DNA of 64,000 nucleotides from CAYWWY01 sp964462525 (GCA_964462525.1 CAYWWY010000004.1:1-64000), one strand, 5' to 3'; positions 37,376-46,256 are shown, numbered from the stretch's first letter. Made by a program: numbers and translations. Notes: generated from the letters alone by a model not told the origin.

Positions 37376-38005
37376 TTGAAAATCGTTCCCTACCTTTCCT
37401 GGATCAGTGGCTTAACCATTTTTTCCCTTGGATTTCTGTTTTTTTTGATCATGAACCAATTGGTTCTCCAACAGCAATTGGTGTATCAATCGGTAAATGC
37501 AACTCGTCTGATTCAACTGGTTCAACAAGCAGTGATTGATTTCACCTATGGCGTCCCAATGGAAACAGAGTTTGTGGACCAATTCAGAGATTTGATGGAT
37601 GTACACAAAACGACTTCCCCATTGCCCATCTTATGGGGAAGAGATCTGATGCGGCGTTGGGAAACAAAAAACCAACAACTGCATCACGTGATCGATCGAT
37701 TGATCCGTGATTGGGAAGCGTCAGATACAGGTGAATTCATGGATATCTACACCCGAGCCCGACCAGCCATAAAGGAAAACATGGGTGATTTGGAGAAATT
37801 ATACACAGAGGCTATGAACCAAAACCAATTTATCCTCTTGGGTGGTCTGGTTTTTGCCTTTGGGTTGGTCATTGTTTTCCAGATTTTGGTCTTTCGCCCT
37901 TTGCGATTGGACGCGCGCCATGTGTTACGAAAGCGGTTTCATAAACTGTTTTTTTCAGATTTGAGTCAATTATCCAAACGGAAAAGGAGTCGGTTCGAAG
38001 AATGA
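37376..38005 (+). CDS. Small two-TM membrane protein of unknown function
   Basis: 209 residues. An N-terminal hydrophobic segment (IFSLGFLFFLIMNQLVL) is followed by about 120 residues of predicted helix, a second membrane segment near residue 155 (LGGLVFAFGLVIVFQILVF), and a basic tail. This is the layout of the sensor half of a chemoreceptor or type IV pilus receptor (helical bundle between two membrane passes) but with no HAMP or signalling domain. I do not recognise a family. Start TTG at 37376 with AGGGTGG upstream. The stop overlaps the next start in an ATGA. Confidence 0.55.
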   Translation: MKIVPYLSWISGLTIFSLGFLFFLIMNQLVLQQQLVYQSVNATRLIQLVQQAVIDFTYGVPMETEFVDQFRDLMDVHKTTSPLPILWGRDLMRRWETKNQQLHHVIDRLIRDWEASDTGEFMDIYTRARPAIKENMGDLEKLYTEAMNQNQFILLGGLVFAFGLVIVFQILVFRPLRLDARHVLRKRFHKLFFSDLSQLSKRKRSRFEE

Positions 38006-38589
38006 ATCCCAAACGAATGTTATGGATCATGCTCGCTGTTGTCGTAGCTTTTACTTTATTCAACATTTTTAGCACCTTCCAACGTGGGCCGGAACTGGAC
38101 CAAGTGTCTTATCGAGCGGTGTACATCTTTGATTGGGAAGGGTACACCACAATGGAAAACCTGGCGGTCTTTACGCACGAAAATCAGCAAGAGCTAGAAA
38201 ATACGGGCGCCCAGTTTAACGCAATCAGTATGGAAGACAAGATGAAGGACTACGCCGAAGGAATGAAGCAGTTATCGGAGAAAATGACCCATCCGGTAGA
38301 AGTTATCGCCTATGAGGCTACAGCATACCGAAAGGGCGGATTCTTGGAGATTGTCGAAACGGGAAAAGTACAGGGATTGACAACAAGTCGGGGTGAAATA
38401 TGGAAAACGGGATTTGGGGATAATCAGTTGGTACTCCAGGAGAATGTCCAACTGGTTTTTATCCTTCCAGATGACGCCCGAATCATCGAAGTAGATCCTG
38501 AGCCATCAAAAATTGAAGGTGTTGTTCTAACTTGGTCAGATCCTGGCCCGCTGCCTTTTCCTGTTGTAACCTACGAGCGAAGGGATTAG
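38002..38589 (+). CDS. Hypothetical membrane-anchored protein
   Basis: 195 residues. An N-terminal anchor (MLWIMLAVVVAFTLFNIF) is followed by a soluble alpha/beta domain of about 165 residues with no enzymatic motif (GYTTMENLAVFTHENQQEL, VEVIAYEATAYRKGGFLEI, QLVFILPDDARIIEVDP). Size and anchor-plus-domain layout remind me of the DUF4897 proteins described from Thermotogota, but I cannot confirm that by eye. Coupled by ATGA to the preceding gene, so the two may act together. Confidence 0.55.
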   Translation: MNPKRMLWIMLAVVVAFTLFNIFSTFQRGPELDQVSYRAVYIFDWEGYTTMENLAVFTHENQQELENTGAQFNAISMEDKMKDYAEGMKQLSEKMTHPVEVIAYEATAYRKGGFLEIVETGKVQGLTTSRGEIWKTGFGDNQLVLQENVQLVFILPDDARIIEVDPEPSKIEGVVLTWSDPGPLPFPVVTYERRD

Positions 38590-38628
38590 GTTGGTCCCAC
38601 GAGAAGCTAAAGGAAGGTACAGATCCTT

Positions 38629-40326
38629 GTGTGGATGAAAAATCAGAAATGTTGGCTGGTTTTCGCATCACTGTTGGTTTTGGGGGTTGGATTTGCCGTT
38701 CCGATTCAACTCCGGACCGTTCCGGGAAGTGTGAGTGTTTATATCAATGGTGTTCTGTTTGGGATCTCGGACCGAATGGGTGTTGTTTCTGATCTTCTCT
38801 TTCTCAGTCCGGGACATCATCGGCTTACGGCGGAGAAACCGGGATTTGAGCGGTTGGATGCTGTCTACCATATCCAAGAAGCCACATCGGTTACCTTAAG
38901 CCTGAAACCGGCCGGTGTACTTCGGATTGTTGCTACGCCACAAGAAGCGGAGATTTTTGTGCAAGGCGAGCTATGGGGCCAGGGCGCAGCGGAACGAACT
39001 CTTCCTATCGGGAAGTATCTGGTCGAAGCTCGTTTGAGCGGATACTTAACTCGTTCTTTTTATGTGGAGGTTCAACAATACTTTACCCGCGAGTTGCTTA
39101 TCGATCTGAAGAGAGAAGGGAAAACCGAAATCGTTTCCCAGCCCGCGGGAGCCCGAGTAAGCATCGATGGGATCTTTCGTGGATTAACCCCATTAGAGCT
39201 TTATCTCGAACCGGGATTGCACCTGGTGGTTTTTGAAACGGAGTGGCATTATCCTGCATCGCAGATGGTTTCGATCATCGGCGCTTTGGAGAATAAAATC
39301 TTCCAAGAGCTGGAACCCTATGCCCACCTTGAGATCCAAAGCGTTCCAGAAGGCGCGACAGTGATTTTCAATGATCAGGAGATCGGAAAAGCGCCTTTGA
39401 CCTTGAAGGGATTGAAAACCGGAAGGCATCATATTCGAATCGAAGCGAACGGATACCTTCCTAAGAGCCAAGACATCTTTTTGCGTCCGGGTGAAAACCG
39501 AGTGGACTTGCGTTTGGACGTCAAGCAATATCTGTTGACCATGGAGTCCACTCCAGCAGCTGCTGTTTGGATCGGCAACCGAGAGGTTGGGATCACGCCG
39601 ATTGAGGTTGAAGCGCCGCATGGAGCGCATCTGATCCACCTGAAAAGCGGAACTCTGGAATGGATGACCTGGGTTGACCTATTTGAAAACCGGCTGGTCC
39701 GAGTCGATCTTACCAAAGACACCACCATACAGATTGAGATCTTACCTGCTGGAGAGGCCTTTGTGATGCACCATGGCAATCAGTATCCCTTGCCTCATCT
39801 GATCAACACAACAGAGGGTTTGCACACGTTCGACATTGTCCGGGCGGGGTATCCGGTCCGACGCAGGGTTTATAAACTGAACGCGGGTACCATCTATCAT
39901 GAAATAATCAACCTAGAAGGGGAAGCCTCCCTGTTTGTGGTGACGCACCCGACAGGAGCGTCGGTCTATTGGATGGGCGAATTGATCGGTCAAACCCCAT
40001 TGCGTGATGTCCGTGTCCGTCCGGGAAGCGGAGAGATCCGATTTGTCTGGCAGCGGGGAGAACTCAAAGAAACTGTAACCTTTCTGGACGGTCAGACCTA
40101 TACCCTTTCTCGGGAGTTACCGGGTCACACAAAACTGATCATAGACTCATTCCCCAGTGGGTTACGGGTATACCTAAACGGTCAGGAAGTGGGAATCACG
40201 CCAATGCAGATTGAAGTGCGTTCGGGAACCCATGAAATCGAAGTGCGTGGCCCGGATATGGAACGGCAGGTCCAAACAGTCAACCTAACCGGTGAAATGC
40301 AACGGAAGGTCAATTTTGTCTTTTAG
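38629..40326 (+). CDS. PEGA-repeat surface protein
   Basis: 565 residues. A signal peptide (VFASLLVLGVGFAVP) is followed by seven or eight PEGA repeats of about 65-70 residues. Each has a PxGAxVxIDG/ND motif, a GxTPL turn and a GxHxVxxxxxGY motif: for example SQPAGARVSIDGIFRGLTPL, SVPEGATVIFNDQEIGKAPL and SFPSGLRVYLNGQEVGITPM. PEGA domains are beta-sandwich modules linked to S-layers and cell-surface proteins. No catalytic domain is attached. The GTG at 38629 is used; ATG at 38635 is an alternative. The 3' end is 10 bases before the SLH/coiled-coil gene, suggesting a joint envelope role. Confidence 0.8.
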   Translation: MWMKNQKCWLVFASLLVLGVGFAVPIQLRTVPGSVSVYINGVLFGISDRMGVVSDLLFLSPGHHRLTAEKPGFERLDAVYHIQEATSVTLSLKPAGVLRIVATPQEAEIFVQGELWGQGAAERTLPIGKYLVEARLSGYLTRSFYVEVQQYFTRELLIDLKREGKTEIVSQPAGARVSIDGIFRGLTPLELYLEPGLHLVVFETEWHYPASQMVSIIGALENKIFQELEPYAHLEIQSVPEGATVIFNDQEIGKAPLTLKGLKTGRHHIRIEANGYLPKSQDIFLRPGENRVDLRLDVKQYLLTMESTPAAAVWIGNREVGITPIEVEAPHGAHLIHLKSGTLEWMTWVDLFENRLVRVDLTKDTTIQIEILPAGEAFVMHHGNQYPLPHLINTTEGLHTFDIVRAGYPVRRRVYKLNAGTIYHEIINLEGEASLFVVTHPTGASVYWMGELIGQTPLRDVRVRPGSGEIRFVWQRGELKETVTFLDGQTYTLSRELPGHTKLIIDSFPSGLRVYLNGQEVGITPMQIEVRSGTHEIEVRGPDMERQVQTVNLTGEMQRKVNFVF

Positions 40327-40336
40327 GAGGATTTCG

Positions 40337-41368
40337 ATGCGCAGATACTTGGGATTTGTGCCTTTGTTTCTCGTGTTCATATCGATCATCCCCGCTCAAA
40401 TACCCCGGGATGTCGAACCTACCCTGGATGTATACGAACAAGTTCAACGGATGGTGCAAACGGGTATTATGGATGTGGACCATCAAGGAAATTTTCGCGG
40501 TTTGGATCCCATCAACCGTTTTGAACAAGCGGCGATCAACGTTCGCTTAATCGATTACATTATGGGAAGCGGACCGATCAAAGACGCATCTGGTTTGTCC
40601 CTGCGCGTTACCCGCTTGGAGCAATCGATTGAGCAACAGAAAACTTCGATCGACACGCTCCGCCGCAGATTGGAAACTTTGGAATTCAGTTTGAGTCGCG
40701 AAGAACTGGACGCCCTTGAATTTCGATTGAATCGGATGAAAGACGAAGTATTGGCCCAAATGCAGAACCTGGAGTCGCGGACCCAGTTTATCAGCGGGTA
40801 TTCCGATTTTTTGGTTGCTGTTCAAGAAGAGCTTCGAAACTTGCATTCTGTGGTCCGCGAACAGGATTCACGGCTCATTGCCAATGAAGCCAACGTTGGC
40901 CGCTTGTTGGAATACCTTCGCCAGTATTCGACTTTGGATACCTGGATGCCTGCGATCGATTCAAAGCTCGCAGGACATGATTCCCGCCTTGGCGAATTGC
41001 GAGACCAAATGCTCCGATTGGAACAACGGATCAATAAGGTTGAGCAGTATGAACTGCGGTTGAATACTTTGGAGAGGGATTACCGGAATATGCTTCCGGT
41101 CATTGATCTTGCAAAACAGGTCCCACAGATCCAGGAAACATTGTTGGAACAGGAGAAACGTCTCTTTAACGCGGAAGTCTCCATTGCGGTGGTCAACAAG
41201 CTTCAGCAAGATGTGGACTATCTTAAAATTGAGAATGATCGCATAAAAAGTGAGCTGATGCAAGCAACTCAAAACTACTGGTACGCGATTGGTCTGGGGG
41301 CTTTGGGCATGGCTGTCGGCATTGGGGCCTTTCTCTATGCCTTCTCTTTGAGCGGACCGGGAATGTGA
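40337..41368 (+). CDS. SLH-like, coiled-coil, C-terminally anchored envelope protein (Omp-alpha-like)
   Basis: 343 residues. Signal peptide (FVPLFLVFISIIPAQ), then at about residues 30-75 an SLH-like domain (YEQVQRMVQTGIMDVDHQGN, then FRGLDPINRFEQAAINVRLIDYI). About 230 residues of coiled coil follow with regular heptads (LRRRLETLEFSLSREELDAL), and the C-terminus is a membrane segment (YAIGLGALGMAVGIGAFLYAF). This is the design of Thermotoga Omp-alpha and of other proteins tethering the outer membrane or sheath to the cell wall: the SLH domain binds wall polymer and the anchor sits in the outer layer. Start ATG at 40337 has TAGGAGG 6 bases upstream. The family link is by architecture, not alignment. 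Confidence 0.7.
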   Translation: MRRYLGFVPLFLVFISIIPAQIPRDVEPTLDVYEQVQRMVQTGIMDVDHQGNFRGLDPINRFEQAAINVRLIDYIMGSGPIKDASGLSLRVTRLEQSIEQQKTSIDTLRRRLETLEFSLSREELDALEFRLNRMKDEVLAQMQNLESRTQFISGYSDFLVAVQEELRNLHSVVREQDSRLIANEANVGRLLEYLRQYSTLDTWMPAIDSKLAGHDSRLGELRDQMLRLEQRINKVEQYELRLNTLERDYRNMLPVIDLAKQVPQIQETLLEQEKRLFNAEVSIAVVNKLQQDVDYLKIENDRIKSELMQATQNYWYAIGLGALGMAVGIGAFLYAFSLSGPGM

Positions 41369-41369
41369 T

Positions 41370-42431
41370 GTGCGTACTCGGGACTATGACTTTGATTTGC
41401 CACAAGAACAAATTGCTCAAATCCCTGTAGAACCCAGAGACCACTCCCGATTGATGGTTCTGGATCGGTCGGATGGATCAATTCGCCATCATCGATTCTA
41501 TGAGATCGATCAATGGCTCCGGCCTGGTGACCTGTTGGTGGTCAACAATACCCGTGTGATTCCGGCCCGTTTGATTGGGAACAAACCGACTGGAGCTCAG
41601 ATTGAAGTCTTCCTTCTCGAACCCGACCCGCGTTTTCCGGCGGATGCCAGTACGCAACAGTGGAAAACTTTGGTCCGCCCAGGGAGAAAGATTCATCCAG
41701 GGGAACGGGTATCTTTTGGGGAAGGCTTATTCGAAGCCCTTTGCATCGAGCGTACCGAAGATGGCGGGCGAATCATGCGATTTCATCGGTCTGCTTCCTC
41801 TGGGTTTTCAATCCAACAATCGATGCGTCAGGTGGGCCAGATTCCTTTCCCCCCTTATGTCGAGAAACCTTTGGACGATCCGGAGCGATATCAGACTGTC
41901 TTTTCGGCGCAGGAAGGCGCGGTAGCCGCTCCAACTGCTGGACTCCACTTTACCCCACCCCTTATTGAAAGACTGAAATCCCAAGGCATTCATTGGGCAG
42001 AAATCACGCTGCATGTTGGAATCGGCACCTTCCGGCCCATTCAGACCGAACTAGTTGAAGACCACGAAATCCATTCGGAATGGTTCCGCGTTTCTCCGTC
42101 CGCTCTGGAGCAGATCTTCCATACCCGGAAAAACGGGGGCCGGATTATAGCCGTTGGTACTACCAGTGTCCGAGTACTTGAGACGATCGCTCTCAGTACC
42201 CCAAATCAAGCAGATGGAGGGTTTGCAGGCAAAACGGGGATCTACATCTATCCTCCGTATGACTTTCGATTGGTCGATCAGATCATTACCAACTTTCACC
42301 TGCCCCGTTCTAGTCTTCTTTTGTTGGTTAGCGCCTTCAGCGGACGCGAGTTTATTCTGCGCGCGTATCAGAAAGCCGTCGAGATGGGATACCGGTTTTT
42401 TTCTTTCGGTGACGCATGCCTCCTGAAGTGA
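41370..42431 (+). CDS. queA: tRNA preQ1 ribosyltransferase-isomerase QueA
   Basis: A 353-residue S-adenosylmethionine:tRNA ribosyltransferase-isomerase, which converts preQ1 at the tRNA wobble position to epoxyqueuosine. Family motifs are YDFDLPQEQIAQIPVEPRDHSRLMV, seen here as FDLPQEQIAQIPVEPRD, then PGDLLVVNNTRVIPARL, AAPTAGLHFTP, THVGIGTFRPI-type (LHVGIGTFRPI), VGTTSVRVLE, and TNFHLPRSSLLLLVSAF. Full length. The start GTG at 41370 is one base after the previous stop, with only a weak ribosome site, so coupling is probable. The 3' end overlaps the next gene by 16 bases. Confidence 0.96.
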   Translation: MRTRDYDFDLPQEQIAQIPVEPRDHSRLMVLDRSDGSIRHHRFYEIDQWLRPGDLLVVNNTRVIPARLIGNKPTGAQIEVFLLEPDPRFPADASTQQWKTLVRPGRKIHPGERVSFGEGLFEALCIERTEDGGRIMRFHRSASSGFSIQQSMRQVGQIPFPPYVEKPLDDPERYQTVFSAQEGAVAAPTAGLHFTPPLIERLKSQGIHWAEITLHVGIGTFRPIQTELVEDHEIHSEWFRVSPSALEQIFHTRKNGGRIIAVGTTSVRVLETIALSTPNQADGGFAGKTGIYIYPPYDFRLVDQIITNFHLPRSSLLLLVSAFSGREFILRAYQKAVEMGYRFFSFGDACLLK

Positions 42432-42955
42432 ACCCGAAGCAATCAGCCACTGTTGCCTTGGCGGGTCTTTCATCCGCGCTCTCTATGGCCGCTTTGTGGG
42501 CCGGTTTCTTGATTCCCATTTCTCGAACGGCTTTCTTGATCGCAACTTCGATCATTTTGAATATCACCATCCGATATGCGAGTAAAAAAACCGGTCTGAT
42601 TGCCTTTGTCTCAACGGTTTTACTGGGCTTTCTGCTTATTCCTTCCCGATCTGTGATTTTTTCCTATCTTCTGATCTTCGGTATGTATCCCTTGTGGAAA
42701 GGGTTCATAATGAACACCCCATTCAAAGCGCAATGGGCGCTCAAACTGATCTACCTTAACGCTATGGCGCTGGGAATTCTAGGGGCTGCTTCTTGGATCG
42801 TTGGTGATCTCTTCCCTATTTGGGATCGACTCCAAAACTGGCACAAATACATAGTTCTTTGCGTCATACAAGGAGGATATGTGGTATACGACATCATTTT
42901 GGATTATACTTTCGCTGTTTTCCACCGGTTTTATCACCGACACTTCACTCGTTAG
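42416..42955 (+). CDS. Conserved-looking small membrane protein
   Basis: 179 residues with five or six hydrophobic segments (LSSALSMAALWAGFLIP, TAFLIATSIILNITI, GLIAFVSTVLLGFLLIP, IFSYLLIFGMYPLWK, and two more) and a basic C-terminus. The topology resembles the substrate-binding S components of ECF transporters or DUF2232/YybS-type proteins, but no diagnostic motif is seen. The ATG at 42416 overlaps the end of queA by 16 bases. If it were an S component, a queuosine-precursor transporter beside queA would make sense; that is speculation from context. Confidence 0.5.
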   Translation: MPPEVNPKQSATVALAGLSSALSMAALWAGFLIPISRTAFLIATSIILNITIRYASKKTGLIAFVSTVLLGFLLIPSRSVIFSYLLIFGMYPLWKGFIMNTPFKAQWALKLIYLNAMALGILGAASWIVGDLFPIWDRLQNWHKYIVLCVIQGGYVVYDIILDYTFAVFHRFYHRHFTR

Positions 42956-42967
42956 GAGGAATCGATT

Positions 42968-44539
42968 GTGAACAAACTATGGGTATGTATGCTTGCTGGT
43001 ATGTTGATCCTGACCGGTCTTTTCGCTCAGGCACAAGAAGGATACGCGCTTTCTTTATCCAAAGAAGGGGAAGAAACGGGTATCGGGGTTTCTTGGGAGG
43101 AAATCGAGTATGTTTTTGAAAGCCAACTCGATTACTTCTATCAATATGAAGGGTTTGACGCGGTCTTTGATGGGCTTTTTGTCAAATTTGACATAGCGGA
43201 AAACTTGGCACAAGAACGATTACTCGAACTGTATCTGGACGAAAACCCTGAGCCTATTGATCCGGAGCAGCTCAGTATTCGAGTGTCAGAGACAGTCCTG
43301 ATGCCGGGTGATGAGCCTTACATCACTCTGGAATGGATTGAAGCGGAGTTTGGTTCTATGGATGAATACATCCAGACCATGACCCGACAACTTGAGTTGG
43401 AAATGCAAAAAGAACTTTTGTATCAGAAGGTTGCTCAGGTGAGTCGCGAAGAGATGGAAGGGTATTTTGAGCAGGAGCGGCAATCCCTTTCCCGCGATTA
43501 TGATCGGGTATGGGCCAAACACATTCTTGTCGAAACGCTGGGAGAAGCCGAAAATCTAAAAGAATCCATACAAACCGGAGAAATCTCTTTTGAAGATGCA
43601 GCCGCTCTATTCTCATTGGATGCGCACAACAAGAACGAGGGCGGGGATCTGGGTTGGTTTTATTACGGCCAAATGGTTCCGGAGTTTGAACAAGCTGCTT
43701 TTGCTTCGAAACCCGGATCGTTGGATGGACCCATTCAGACTCAGTATGGATATCATCTGCTCTATATCGTCGATCTGGAAATTCTTACAGAGTATGATCA
43801 ATTCGATTCAACAGACCTCTTCTTTTCCATTCAAAGAGAGATGGAACATGAAAAATATCATCAATTTATGAACGCCTACGCCCAGAGTCATCAAATAGAT
43901 TATACGTATTATGGCAACCTAAAAGCCCTTATGGATTTCATCAATGTGTACACACTGGGTTTTGAAACGGGCGATTTTTCTCGGGCGCTGAGATTTTTGC
44001 GGGAGTATTCGGTTTTCTCAGGCGACATGGACGGGATGGCTTTTTATGAGATCGCATTGGAAGCGGTATTGGAAGCGTACCTATATGGTATGGTCATGCT
44101 CAGCGATGAAGAATACGATCTGTTTCTCGCCAAGCGGTTGGATAACCTTAAATCCCTTTCCCAAATCCCCCAAGCGGAGTATTCGGCCCTAATCAAGTAT
44201 TTCCAACTGAATCCACACGATTCCGATATGGCCATCCGCCTTTTCAGCGCGCACATCCATCGATTGTTGGAAATGACCTATGATGATTTCATGTTCATGT
44301 ACTACGGGGAAGCGATTATCAACAATTTGATGCAGGTAAGGCCGATGGTTACGGAAATCGCCTTCGATGAAGAGGCTTCCGCAGAAAACCAGATCAAAGC
44401 GCTCATCCTCATCGCTGAGATTGACTTGCTGGCCGGTAATCAAGAATCCGTTAAAACTCTGATGAATCAGGTTCTGGAACTTAATCCCGAACATGAATAC
44501 GCAAGGTCTATTCTTTATGCGTTGCAAGAGGACGAATAA
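42968..44539 (+). CDS. Parvulin-type peptidyl-prolyl isomerase (SurA/PrsA-like), secreted
   Basis: 523 residues with a signal peptide (LAGMLILTGLFAQAQ). The PPIC rotamase domain lies near residues 175-275: VWAKHILVETLGEAENLKES, then FEDAAALFSLDAHNKNEGGDLGWF (cut here at DLGWF), MVPEFEQAAF and YGYHLLYIVD. The preceding helical region and long helical C-terminus, with a TPR-like ending (ALILIAEIDLLAGNQESVKTL), are longer than in PrsA. Such proteins fold envelope and outer-membrane proteins outside the cytoplasm, fitting the adjacent PEGA and SLH proteins. Start GTG at 42968 with AGGAGG 8 bases upstream. A terminator follows. Confidence 0.85.
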   Translation: MNKLWVCMLAGMLILTGLFAQAQEGYALSLSKEGEETGIGVSWEEIEYVFESQLDYFYQYEGFDAVFDGLFVKFDIAENLAQERLLELYLDENPEPIDPEQLSIRVSETVLMPGDEPYITLEWIEAEFGSMDEYIQTMTRQLELEMQKELLYQKVAQVSREEMEGYFEQERQSLSRDYDRVWAKHILVETLGEAENLKESIQTGEISFEDAAALFSLDAHNKNEGGDLGWFYYGQMVPEFEQAAFASKPGSLDGPIQTQYGYHLLYIVDLEILTEYDQFDSTDLFFSIQREMEHEKYHQFMNAYAQSHQIDYTYYGNLKALMDFINVYTLGFETGDFSRALRFLREYSVFSGDMDGMAFYEIALEAVLEAYLYGMVMLSDEEYDLFLAKRLDNLKSLSQIPQAEYSALIKYFQLNPHDSDMAIRLFSAHIHRLLEMTYDDFMFMYYGEAIINNLMQVRPMVTEIAFDEEASAENQIKALILIAEIDLLAGNQESVKTLMNQVLELNPEHEYARSILYALQEDE

Positions 44540-44577
44540 AGGGTTGAAGCGCTTTTTTATTCAACCGATAAATTCCC

Positions 44578-44605
44578 AGGGCGCGTGTAAGCGCCCTGAT
44601 TTTTT
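44578..44605 (+). terminator. Rho-independent terminator after the PPIase gene
   Basis: AGGGCGC-GTGTAA-GCGCCCT followed by GATTTTTT. A second hairpin, GGTTGAA (44542-44548) with TTCAACC (44560-44566), lies just before it. The NUDIX start is only 10 bases past the T run, so readthrough may be needed to express that gene. Confidence 0.85.
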
Positions 44606-44615
44606 GGGAGGGGAT

Positions 44616-45188
44616 ATGCATAGGGAACTGGAGATTGCCCGAAAAACGATTTTTGAAGGGGCCATCATAACCGTGCGGATTGATCGGGTTCGGTTGCCGA
44701 ACGGAAAAGAAGCAACGCGTGAAGTAGTTTCGCATCCAGGCGCAGTGGCCGTGTTAGCAGTTACCTCGGGAAAAAAAGTCCTGTTGGTCGAGCAGTTCCG
44801 AAAACCCATAGAAAAAAATTTACTGGAAGCGCCTGCAGGAAAGCTCGAACCAACCGAATCGATTGAATCGTGTGTCAAAAGAGAGTTGGCAGAAGAGACT
44901 GGGTATCACAGCGACATGTGGATCCCGATCGGATCGATTTTTACGACAGCCGGATTCAGCGATGAAAAAATCTGGCTCTTTCTTGCTTTGAATGCCCAGA
45001 AAGGGAAAGCTCAACCGGATGAAGACGAGTTCCTTTCCCTTCATACAGTTGATTGGGATTGGCTTTGGGCGCAAGCGGAAACAGGCGTTATTGAAGACGC
45101 GAAGACCCTTGCGCTTCTGATTCGAGCAAAATCTAAAGTAGAAGCCTATTTTGACGATATACCTACTGACAGGAGGGAATCATTTTGA
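44616..45188 (+). CDS. NUDIX hydrolase, ADP-ribose pyrophosphatase type
   Basis: 190 residues. The Nudix box GKLEPTESIESCVKRELAEETGY fits GX5EX7REUXEEXGU (shown here as RELAEETGY). Upstream VLLVEQFRKP and downstream TTAGFSDEKIWLFLA are typical of the NudF/ADP-ribose pyrophosphatase branch, which cleaves ADP-ribose to AMP and ribose-5-phosphate. The start ATG at 44616 is set by GGGAGGGG 2-5 bases upstream and by the terminator hairpin before it; a longer N-terminal reading would cross that hairpin. It overlaps the next gene in TTGA. Confidence 0.9.
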   Translation: MHRELEIARKTIFEGAIITVRIDRVRLPNGKEATREVVSHPGAVAVLAVTSGKKVLLVEQFRKPIEKNLLEAPAGKLEPTESIESCVKRELAEETGYHSDMWIPIGSIFTTAGFSDEKIWLFLALNAQKGKAQPDEDEFLSLHTVDWDWLWAQAETGVIEDAKTLALLIRAKSKVEAYFDDIPTDRRESF

Positions 45189-45784
45189 TCACACTCATTC
45201 GCAATGGTGAAGAGATTCAGCTTTCCGAAGAAGGATACGACTCATTCGGGAGCTTTTATGACGCGCATAAAGTGGACGGTGAGGTTCTTGCATTTTTATC
45301 CATCAATGATCAAGAAATTCCGGTTGACCGGGTCCAAGAGCTAGCCAAAGCTCGTTTTGAGGGAGGAGAAAAGATCGTAATGGATTTTGAACCTGCAGTC
45401 CGCTTTACCCTCAAATTACTCGCCAACATCGAGGATTATATCCATTCATTTCAAAAAGCGGTGCCCCAGTTCGCCTCATCGATTGCTCAGGGAGATCCAA
45501 AAGCCCTTGAGAGTATGTCGAACGTGTACGAGGGAATCAAAGCCCTTGAAACCATGAAAGAGAGCCTATTCGCCTTAACCGGTACCACGATTTCCGATTT
45601 TGGTCAACTCAAAACCAAAGAGTCCGAGCTAACTGGGATTCTTCGCCAAATAAACCAGGATTTGGAAAGCAAAAACTTTGAGTCTTTGGCCAAAGTCTTG
45701 GGAGAGCAATTGCCTGAGTCTTTGTCTTTCTACCATGAGTTGTTCGCTCAGGCCAAAGAATTGCTCATAGAGAAACGTTCCTAG
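45185..45784 (+). CDS. Hypothetical protein upstream of fliS
   Basis: 199 residues, soluble, with a short beta-rich N-terminus (LIRNGEEIQLSEEGYDSFGS, then VLAFLSINDQEIPVDRV) and a long helical remainder rich in Glu, Lys and Leu. No signal peptide or membrane segment. I do not recognise it. Position immediately before fliS suggests a flagellar chaperone, regulator or export accessory. The start is TTG at 45185, with AGGAGGG 7 bases upstream, overlapping the NUDIX stop by 4 bases. Confidence 0.6.
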   Translation: MITLIRNGEEIQLSEEGYDSFGSFYDAHKVDGEVLAFLSINDQEIPVDRVQELAKARFEGGEKIVMDFEPAVRFTLKLLANIEDYIHSFQKAVPQFASSIAQGDPKALESMSNVYEGIKALETMKESLFALTGTTISDFGQLKTKESELTGILRQINQDLESKNFESLAKVLGEQLPESLSFYHELFAQAKELLIEKRS

Positions 45785-45836
45785 AAAACGATCCTTGATC
45801 CAAAAGGACAGGAAAAGCAAGAAGGGAGAGATACAG

Positions 45837-46256
45837 ATGTTGAAACGCGACTACCTGGAAAATCAGATCACAACCGCCACCCCTGCAAAATTGGTCGAGA
45901 TGTTGTACACCGGAGCCATCCATTTTCTGGAAACGGCCATAAGAGCAATGGATAACAAAGATTTCGACTTAGCCCATGCAAAAACAACCAGAGTTCAGGA
46001 TATTGTGATGGAACTCAATGTCTGTCTGGATCTTGAAAAAGGCGGAGAGATCGCCCAGAGCCTTCGATCTTTGTATCTCTATATGTATGATCAGCTGATC
46101 AAAGCCAACACCAAAAAGGACTCAGCCCTCGTGGCAGAGGTTCAAAAGCTTCTGATTGATTTGAAGGATACGTGGGTTCAGGCTATGAAAGATCAGGGAT
46201 CGCTTGCGGAAAAGCTGCCCAATCCGAACCAATCACGGCTTAACGTCGCAATTTAA
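45837..46256 (+). CDS. fliS: Flagellar export chaperone FliS
   Basis: A 139-residue all-helical protein. FliS binds the C-terminus of flagellin in the cytoplasm, prevents early polymerisation and delivers it to the export gate. The diagnostic opening YLENQITTATPAKLVEMLYTGAIHFLE is close to the family consensus (YxxxxVxTAsPxxLxxMLYdGaixfl), seen here as TATPAKLVEMLY. The middle has KTTRVQDIVMELNVCLDLEKGG and the end YMYDQLIKAN. Start ATG at 45837 with AAGGGAGAG upstream. No flagellin or fliD gene lies in the window. Its last 17 bases overlap the convergent MFS gene. Confidence 0.93.
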   Translation: MLKRDYLENQITTATPAKLVEMLYTGAIHFLETAIRAMDNKDFDLAHAKTTRVQDIVMELNVCLDLEKGGEIAQSLRSLYLYMYDQLIKANTKKDSALVAEVQKLLIDLKDTWVQAMKDQGSLAEKLPNPNQSRLNVAI

